From assembly GCF_001556045.1 (NCBI RefSeq), contig NZ_LSIC01000156.1, positions 1 through 21,394 of the forward strand: a stretch of DNA of 21,394 bases. The letters run 5' to 3'. Position 1 is the stretch's first letter. The number at the start of each line of letters is the position of its first letter. The notes beneath the pieces were generated by a model that worked only from the letters and a program-made list of their open reading frames with translations, had not been told where the DNA came from and made no database searches. Made by a program: the position numbers and the translations under genes. Shown piece after piece: positions 16,131 to 21,394 of the stretch. Source of the DNA: Bradyrhizobium sp. CCH5-F6 (GTDB taxonomy: Bacteria > Pseudomonadota > Alphaproteobacteria > Rhizobiales > Xanthobacteraceae).

Positions 16131-16589
16131 CTATGCTGCCTTCTTCTGCTCAATTTGAGACGAAGAGGCCTCTCCACTTCCGATCTGGATCTTCCGCGGT
16201 TTCATCGCTTCCGGAATTTCTCGAACGAGATCCACGATCAAAAGACCATCCTGGAAGGATGCCTGCTTCACCTGAACATAATCGGCGAGGCTGAAGACTC
16301 TCCGGAACGGTCGCGCCGGGATACCGTGGTACAGATACTCGCGCGCGGCACCATCAGACTTCTTGCCCTCGATCGTGAGAGCATTCTGCTCGGCCGTCAC
16401 TGAGATATCGTTGGCGCCGAAGCCGGCCACGGCCAGCGTGATTCGATAATGATCCTCACCGGACCGCTCGATGTTGTACGGAGGATAGTTGTCCTCTGTC
16501 GGCTGGCGCGACATGCCCTCGACAAGGTCAGCCAGATGATCGAAGCCGACGGTGGTGCGCCAGAGTGGCGTAAAATCAAGTGTCCTCAT
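16131..16589 (-). CDS. Small heat-shock protein Hsp20, HspA-like class A (second copy)
   Basis: This 152-aa protein is a clear paralogue of the Hsp20 at 7556: MRTLDFTPLWRTTVGFDHLA at the N-terminus, NYPPYNIERSGEDHYRITLA, YLYHGIPARPFRRVFSLADY and the ASFQDGLLIVDL signature, with the I-x-I anchor IQI near residue 136. The loop and tail differ, so it is not a recent duplication. A TTG two codons upstream opens the frame earlier, but the ATG at 16589 is seven bases after GGAGGA, as in the other ROSE genes. It heads an operon with the 111-aa protein, the 42-aa peptide and degP. Confidence 0.95.
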   Translation of the reverse strand: MRTLDFTPLWRTTVGFDHLADLVEGMSRQPTEDNYPPYNIERSGEDHYRITLAVAGFGANDISVTAEQNALTIEGKKSDGAAREYLYHGIPARPFRRVFSLADYVQVKQASFQDGLLIVDLVREIPEAMKPRKIQIGSGEASSSQIEQKKAA

Positions 16590-16660
16590 AGCCAAGTCCT
16601 CCTAAGAGCAATATGGATACGAAGCTAGGCAGGACGGGAGTTTCGGTTGGGTCGAATACC
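16590..16660 (-). promoter_or_regulatory. ROSE-type RNA thermometer of the hsp20-degP operon
   Basis: In the minus-strand RNA, CCATATTGCTC (16605-16615) faces GAGGACTTGG (16592-16601) across the loop TTAG. CTC pairs with GAG, one G is left out, and the outer CC pairs with GG, covering the Shine-Dalgarno AGGAGGA (16597-16603). TTGCTC-N3-GGAGGA-N7-ATG is identical in layout to the other two elements. The 5' limit is approximate. A TTGAAC at 16749-16754 could be the -35 of its promoter, but no convincing -10 is seen. Confidence 0.82.
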
Positions 16661-16794
16661 TCCGGTCCAGCGTCTTGTGCCGAGCCCGGCCTGGCGCTCG
16701 ACACACCGCAGTCGCGGTCGAGAAACGAACTAGAACTGACATGCGCGAGTTCAAGAGGCCATGCGCACTTTTTCCGCGGAAGCTCGCTCAGTGA

Positions 16795-17046
16795 CTACGC
16801 GGCGAAGCGTTCCGGGAGAGCACCCTTTCGCAGATCATCTATCACGCGCTGCTCTCGCTCAATTCGGGATTGATAGAGCTGGCGTTCTTCCTCACTCTTG
16901 GCGGTCGAAAGGAGGCGCTCGTAGTGAACGATCACCTTCTGACTGCCCCGGATGAGAAAGTCGCGAACGTCAGGCCGGAATGTTGCGCGGAAGGCCAGGT
17001 CGGAACTTCCGCGTACGGAATGCCTTGCCGAATTCGGTCCGGACAT
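16795..17046 (-). CDS. Small basic helical hypothetical protein (83 aa)
   Basis: The ATG at 17046 starts MSGPNSARHSVRGSSDLAFR. The second half is one long charged helix (VRDFLIRGSQKVIVHYERLL and then STAKSEEERQLYQSRIEREQ) of coiled-coil character. A longer frame to 17220 exists, but its extra N-terminus is low quality. The ribosome-binding site is weak. It lies 59 nt after the 109-aa membrane protein gene and upstream of the ROSE-hsp20 operon, all on the same strand. No family recognised. The IEREQRVIDDLR pattern suggests protein-protein contact. Confidence 0.6.
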   Translation of the reverse strand: MSGPNSARHSVRGSSDLAFRATFRPDVRDFLIRGSQKVIVHYERLLSTAKSEEERQLYQSRIEREQRVIDDLRKGALPERFAA

Positions 17047-17105
17047 GATCGCCGCTCGCGCTTCGCACTGAAATGGGAGCGGCCTGGCGGACCGCTCCCT
17101 GAGGT

Positions 17106-17435
17106 TCAGCTTGTTGCAGCCGGTCCGATAGGGCGGGGCGTCGGCTGCGGAAAGATGCTGGTCGGCGCAGAGGTCGGCGGCAGCAAGATGTCGATCTTCA
17201 TCTTTGCTGGCTCCGGCCATTTCATCCAGGGCATCGTATCGAGATATGGGATTGGCGGCAGTTGCAGGCCCGTGAAAGCACTCTGCGTCGTCTCGGCTCC
17301 GCGCGGGCTCTCCATACCGTAGACGCCGAAGGCGGTCATGGAAATTGCGCCGCCCATTAGCAGAGCGAGCAGCCGTTGCCGCAGATTTCGGTTAGTCTCC
17401 GTCCGGGCGGAGAACGTATGGTGATGGCTCAACAT
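17106..17435 (-). CDS. Proline-rich single-span membrane or exported protein downstream of groEL
   Basis: This 109-aa protein has a basic start (RTETNRNLRQRL), one hydrophobic span (about 22-41, LLALLMGGAISMTAFGVYGM) and a proline-rich outer part with LQLPPIPYLDTMPWMKWPEP and a TSAPTSIFPQPTPRP tail. It is probably anchored in the inner membrane with the tail in the periplasm; an uncleaved or poorly cleaved signal is possible. The ATG at 17435 directly abuts the TAG of the 39-aa ORF (no gap), and its Shine-Dalgarno GGAGGAG is formed by that ORF's last codons, so the two are coupled. Function unknown. Confidence 0.7.
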   Translation of the reverse strand: MLSHHHTFSARTETNRNLRQRLLALLMGGAISMTAFGVYGMESPRGAETTQSAFTGLQLPPIPYLDTMPWMKWPEPAKMKIDILLPPTSAPTSIFPQPTPRPIGPAATS

Positions 17436-17555
17436 CTATACTCCTCCAATCGTTCGAAAACAGATCCAGGCGATGGTGAGAAAGCTCAGGGAGAACATGA
17501 ACCAATGCATCGCGTCCTGTTTCATCCTGAGCCGACGACGGTCAGACCTGTTCAT
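17436..17555 (-). CDS. 39-aa membrane peptide coupled to the next gene
   Basis: The short frame reads MNRSDRRRLRMKQDAMHWFM, then FSLSFLTIAWICFRTIGGV: a basic head and a hydrophobic span (about 17-34), as in small bitopic membrane proteins. GGAG lies six bases before its ATG. Its terminal codons GGA GGA GTA TAG carry the Shine-Dalgarno of the following gene, whose ATG starts at the very next base. This tidy junction supports real translation. It lies 36 nt after the groEL hairpin. Function unknown. Confidence 0.6.
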   Translation of the reverse strand: MNRSDRRRLRMKQDAMHWFMFSLSFLTIAWICFRTIGGV

Positions 17556-17591
17556 GCGAGACTCCGTCTTTGATTCTCTCCTCTCATCGGC

Positions 17592-17619
17592 AGAGCCCGG
17601 CCGTCCTCGGCCGGGCTCT
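17592..17619 (-). terminator. Strong hairpin just after groEL
   Basis: AGAGCCCGGCCG and CGGCCGGGCTCT form a perfect 12-bp stem with a four-base loop, 5 nt after the groEL stop. No T-run follows on the minus strand, so it may be a partial terminator or an mRNA-stabilising stem separating groESL from the small membrane-protein genes. Confidence 0.75.
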
Positions 17620-17624
17620 ATCGT

Positions 17625-19265
<1,641 letters not shown>

Positions 19266-19282
19266 CTATGACTGTCAGCGCG

Positions 19283-19672
19283 CTACGCTGCCTTCTTGGC
19301 GGTGTCTGCTTTGTCGATGACACCCAGAAGGTCGCTTTCCTTCATGATCAGGAATTCCTCGCCGGCGAGCTTGACCTCGGTGCCAGACCACTTTCCGAAC
19401 AGGACAAGGTCGCCTGGCTTGACGTCGAGTTGAACGAGTTGGCCCCTTTCGTTGCGTGCGCCGGGCCCGGTGGCGACAACCTCGCCCTGCTGCGGCTTCT
19501 CCTTCGCGGTGTCCGGAATGATGATGCCGCCGGTAGGGCCCCCGGGCGAAAATCCACCTAGGAGCCAAGGCTCTACTTTCAAGAGGAAGTGACCAAATTT
19601 TCTGCCCCAACTCTGCTCACCGATAGCGCCCGCGGCGCGAAGCCTCATCAGCGTCGGAATAGCTCGCTGCAC
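19283..19672 (-). CDS. groES: Co-chaperonin GroES-like protein with non-homologous N-terminus
   Basis: The last 82 residues are ordinary GroES: mobile loop [20 protein letters not shown], then [20 protein letters not shown] and [13 protein letters not shown]. The IIIP tip that touches GroEL is intact. The first strand of every normal GroES (like [20 protein letters not shown]) is absent in all three frames. In its place the open frame gives an unrelated segment ([20 protein letters not shown] then SPGGPT). The start is unclear: GTG 19672 and ATG 19648 are in frame, but neither has a ribosome-binding site. It is either a chimeric GroES produced by recombination with the DNA to its right, or a gene inactivated at its 5' end. 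It precedes groEL by 35 nt and its promoter region is shared with a divergent small gene. Confidence 0.65.
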   Translation of the reverse strand: MQRAIPTLMRLRAAGAIGEQSWGRKFGHFLLKVEPWLLGGFSPGGPTGGIIIPDTAKEKPQQGEVVATGPGARNERGQLVQLDVKPGDLVLFGKWSGTEVKLAGEEFLIMKESDLLGVIDKADTAKKAA

Positions 19673-19702
19673 AGTTGAAAAGTTAGATCATCAAACCGAG
19701 AT

Positions 19703-19723
19703 GTTGCTCGGCCGCGGAGCAAC
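19703..19723. repeat. Inverted repeat in the divergent groES / small secreted peptide promoter region
   Basis: GTTGCTC-N7-GAGCAAC is a perfect 7-bp inverted repeat, 40-60 nt upstream of the plus-strand start (19763) and just beyond the groES frame. It could be an operator or an RNA hairpin in the plus-strand leader, where its TTGCTC could alternatively pair with the Shine-Dalgarno GGAGGG (19748-19753). It is not CIRCE (TTAGCACTC-N9-GAGTGCTAA): both arms and spacer differ. Confidence 0.45.
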
Positions 19724-19762
19724 GCAGCACATTGGAGCATCGTTGAAGGAGGGTGATCAGGG

Positions 19763-19993
19763 ATGCGGACCTTGATGGTATTCGCTGCTTTACTCGGCAT
19801 GATGGCTTCTCTGCACGCGAAAGAAGCGGATTTGTCGCGAGCTGTGCAAAGCACTGAAGCCGCCGGAAAGCAGTTTGTCGGCAACCAAGGCTCACAGCCG
19901 CGGGCTAAGCCTGCAAGAACAAGATCAGATGGCCGGAAGGAGCGCGAGTTTTCGGCTGAAGTAATCGTACCTGATATCTGCACCGGCTGCTGA
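19763..19993 (+). CDS. Small secreted peptide with C-terminal CxxC
   Basis: This 76-aa product has a clear signal peptide (MRTLMVFAALLGMMASLHA, cleavage about 19/20) and a short mature part: KEADLSRAVQSTEAAGKQFV, a basic linker (RAKPARTRSDGRKEREF) and the end AEVIVPDICTGC. The only cysteines of the mature peptide are the last CTGC, which could form a disulfide, bind a metal or be modified. AAGGAGGG lies about nine bases before the ATG. A TTGAAA at 19675-19680 might be a -35 element. The final codons are part of a very strong terminator. It is the only plus-strand gene within the right-hand heat-shock block. No family recognised. Confidence 0.65.
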   Translation: MRTLMVFAALLGMMASLHAKEADLSRAVQSTEAAGKQFVGNQGSQPRAKPARTRSDGRKEREFSAEVIVPDICTGC

Positions 19994-20025
19994 TCCATGC
20001 GATCAGCAGCCGGTGCAGCCCTTTT
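19978..20025 (+). terminator. Very strong intrinsic terminator between the secreted peptide gene and rpoH
   Basis: CTGCACCGGCTGCTGATC (19978-19995) and its exact complement (20001-20018) make an 18-bp perfect stem with a 5-base loop, followed by CCCTTTT. It overlaps the end of the plus-strand gene and lies 12 nt from the end of the convergent rpoH gene, so it may separate the two transcripts from both sides. Confidence 0.85.
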
Positions 20026-20036
20026 CGCGGTCCGCT

Positions 20037-20930
20037 TTATTGTGCGTTCGCTGAAGCCGCCCGAAGATCGGGCAGGCGTGCGCACATCATCGTCTTTATG
20101 CGCTTCAAGGCACGCTGCTCGATCTGGCGAACTCGCTCACGAGAGATCCCAAACGTTATAGCAAGATCGTCCAGTGTTCTTTGTTCCTCTGCCATATAGC
20201 GAGCTTCGACGATGGTGCGTTCTCGCGCTGAAAGCGCGCTCAAGGCTTCGGACAGTGCGGCCTTCCGCCGTTCACGCTCTCCGGTCTCCACCAGCAGGGT
20301 TTCAGGATCAGGAGAGGAGTCGGCGAGTCTGTCCTGCCATTGTTCACCTTCTTCGTCGCTAAGCTGAACGTTCAGCGTCATGTCGCCGCGGATCCGCCCG
20401 TTCATCTCGACGACATCGGCTTCCTTGACCTGAAGTTGCTCAGAGATCTGTTTGACCTGTTCAGCCGAAAGCTCCCCTTCGTCCGGCGCACCCAGGCGCG
20501 CCTTCAACTTTCGAAGATTGAAGAACAGCTTTTTTTGTGCGGCCGTCGTGCCGAGCTTCACAAGTGACCAGGACCGCAGGACGAATTCCTGTACGGACGC
20601 TTTGATCCACCACGTGGCGTAAGTGGCGAGGCGGAATCCCTTTTCAGGATCAAACCGCTTGACGGCCAGCATCAATCCGACATTGGCTTCCGAGATCAGG
20701 TCGGCAATCGGCAAACCGTAGCGCCGATATTTCAGCGCGATCTTGGCGGCGAGCCGTAGATGGCTCGTTACCAAGCGGTAGGCAGCTTCGCGATCGCCAC
20801 AATGTCGAAGACGTCTCGCGTACATTGCTTCTTCGGACGCCTCGAGCATCGGGAAGCTACGGATCTGTTGCAGATACCGGGATAACCCGGCTTCCGAATG
20901 GATGGCCGGGAGGGCTGAGGCAATTGACAT
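20037..20930 (-). CDS. rpoH: Heat-shock sigma factor RpoH (sigma-32)
   Basis: This 297-aa protein has region 2 with LRLAAKIALKYRRYGLPIAD and KRFDPEKGFRLATYATWWIK (91-110), the RpoH box QKKLFFNLR (132-140), which marks heat-shock sigma factors and their control by chaperones and proteases, and region 4 with ISRERVRQIEQRALKRIK (262-279) for -35 recognition. It directs RNA polymerase to heat-shock promoters, presumably including those in this window. The ATG at 20930 has AAGGAGGG about six bases upstream; an earlier in-frame start would run through the leader ORF. The 39-codon leader ORF ends 13 nt before this ATG and begins at a ROSE thermometer, so RpoH synthesis is likely temperature-controlled through it. 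Confidence 0.97.
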   Translation of the reverse strand: MSIASALPAIHSEAGLSRYLQQIRSFPMLEASEEAMYARRLRHCGDREAAYRLVTSHLRLAAKIALKYRRYGLPIADLISEANVGLMLAVKRFDPEKGFRLATYATWWIKASVQEFVLRSWSLVKLGTTAAQKKLFFNLRKLKARLGAPDEGELSAEQVKQISEQLQVKEADVVEMNGRIRGDMTLNVQLSDEEGEQWQDRLADSSPDPETLLVETGERERRKAALSEALSALSARERTIVEARYMAEEQRTLDDLAITFGISRERVRQIEQRALKRIKTMMCARLPDLRAASANAQ

Positions 20931-20943
20931 GACTTGCCCTCCT

Positions 20944-21063
20944 TCAAACGCCAGAGCCGTTCTGAAGTTGGAACGGGCTGCCCGAGAGACGATGCGACCG
21001 CGCGAGCCCACCAAGGTGAGTCAGACTGGTGGACGGCAAAGTGAAGAGACGGGTGGCTTTCAT
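20944..21063 (-). CDS. 39-aa leader ORF between ROSE thermometer and rpoH
   Basis: The frame reads MKATRLFTLPSTSLTHLGGL, then ARSHRLSGSPFQLQNGSGV, ending with TGA 13 nt before the rpoH ATG. Its ATG is seven bases after the ROSE Shine-Dalgarno GGAGGA, exactly where hsp20 starts in the other two ROSE units. From memory, rpoH1 of B. japonicum is transcribed behind ROSE and hspA; here hspA is missing and this ORF stands in its place. It may be a shrunken remnant of hspA (no clear similarity remains) or a functional leader whose translation opens the rpoH ribosome-binding site. Confidence 0.6.
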   Translation of the reverse strand: MKATRLFTLPSTSLTHLGGLARSHRLSGSPFQLQNGSGV

Positions 21064-21139
21064 ATCCAAATCCTCCATAGAGCAAAATGGTACGAACCGC
21101 CGCGTTGCTTGGCTTAGCTGGGCCCAGAAGGCGCCCAGC
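21064..21139 (-). promoter_or_regulatory. ROSE-type RNA thermometer upstream of leader ORF and rpoH
   Basis: In the RNA, CCATTTTGCTC (21080-21090) faces GAGGATTTGG (21066-21075) with loop TATG. CTC/GAG, the skipped G and the outer CC/GG pair as in the other two elements, masking GGAGGA (21071-21076). A second stem, GCTGGGC with GCCCAGC (21117-21139), lies upstream, typical of the multi-hairpin ROSE layout. The promoter is expected between 21140 and 21210 but no convincing -35/-10 is seen. Confidence 0.82.
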
Positions 21140-21210
21140 GACACTCAGGCCGGCGGCGCCGAAAGAACCGCGAAACCAAGGGGTTGTTCCTCCCTTTCGC
21201 GCCTATTAGT

Positions 21211-21239
21211 CGAAAAAACCGCTTTCACTCGGAAGGCGG
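21211..21239 (-). terminator. Intrinsic terminator upstream of the rpoH unit
   Basis: On the minus strand CCGCCTTC CGAGT GAAAGCGG (one C-A mismatch) is followed by TTTTTT. It would end leftward transcription arriving from beyond 21314 and so insulate the ROSE-rpoH transcript from its upstream neighbour. Confidence 0.72.
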
Positions 21240-21313
21240 TACTGCCCCGCTGGCACGACGCGCGCCCGACGTGCGAGGCCGCCAGGTATGACCTCCTCGA
21301 TCGAGGTGAAGGG

Positions 21314-21394
21314 TCAATTCCGCTTGCCCCCCGGTCCCTTGCGGATTCCGCTCGATGTCGCCCAGCATTCCGAGATGATCTCGCCCACCATTCC
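21314..21394 (-). CDS. 3' end of an unidentified gene running off the right edge
   Basis: The minus-strand frame enters from the right edge and reads GMVGEIISECWATSSGIRKG and PGGKRN before TGA at 21314-21316. Only 26 codons are visible. The intrinsic terminator 75 nt downstream on the same strand supports a real gene or transcript ending here. The tail is reminiscent of C-termini of rhizobial recombinase or transposase proteins, but this is too short to identify. Shadow coding cannot be excluded. Confidence 0.3.
   Translation of the reverse strand, partial: GMVGEIISECWATSSGIRKGPGGKRN

Noticed and set aside
19703..19723. CIRCE/HrcA operator upstream of groES
   Set aside because: Arms are GTTGCTC/GAGCAAC with 7-base spacing; CIRCE has 9-bp arms TTAGCACTC/GAGTGCTAA and 9-base spacing.
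21288..21394. Plus-strand frame starting ATG ACC TCC TCG at the right edge
   Set aside because: No ribosome-binding site, overlaps the minus-strand frame that is followed by a terminator; too short to judge.

Overview
The window looks like a Bradyrhizobium-type alphaproteobacterial chromosome. The evidence is high G+C, two HspA-type small heat-shock proteins, an RpoH of alphaproteobacterial type, and three copies of a ROSE-type RNA thermometer just upstream of start codons, a hallmark of rhizobial heat-shock genes. No identity search could be run, so the genus is an inference.

Layout. Positions 1-3000 look like ordinary chromosome: the 3' part of a PLP-dependent aminotransferase/MocR-type gene (+), a Rhizobiales-style palindrome, and a two-gene membrane operon (DUF2157 and GDYXXLXY proteins, -) joined by an ATGA overlap. 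At 3325-3344 lies a 20-nt piece matching the 3' end of a serine tRNA with no tRNA body beside it. This is what an integrase-generated attachment scar would look like, and nearly everything to its right concerns stress and protein quality control. I read 3325-21394 as one end of a genomic island that continues beyond the right edge.

Island, left part: an operon on the minus strand (small [13 protein letters not shown] protein, GT4 glycosyltransferase, ECF-like sigma factor, bacterial eRF1-like protein). Next come a ROSE-controlled pair of Hsp20 genes (+), a small helical protein (+), and a minus-strand two-gene unit of a double-domain KaiC-like ATPase and a hybrid histidine kinase, overlapping by 11 nt. 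MarC (+), two small acidic/helical proteins (-) and a GreA-type factor with an altered active tip (+) follow.

Island, right part: a dense heat-shock block, almost all on the minus strand. Reading from right to left: ROSE, a 39-codon leader ORF, rpoH; then groES (abnormal N-terminus), groEL, two coupled small membrane proteins and a small helical protein; then ROSE, hsp20, a conserved hypothetical, a 42-aa membrane peptide and degP. A small secreted-peptide gene with a C-terminal CxxC sits on the plus strand between groES and rpoH.

How it may work together (inference): the ROSE thermometers open at high temperature and release translation of Hsp20s and, through the leader ORF, RpoH. RpoH would then raise transcription of chaperones (GroESL, Hsp20) and the periplasmic protease DegP. 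The eRF1-like protein, GreA-like factor, extra sigma factor and KaiC/kinase pair would add ribosome, RNA-polymerase and signalling layers. The most unusual items are the rpoH leader ORF, the chimeric GroES, the serine-tRNA scar and the set of tiny overlapping membrane ORFs embedded in the heat-shock operons.
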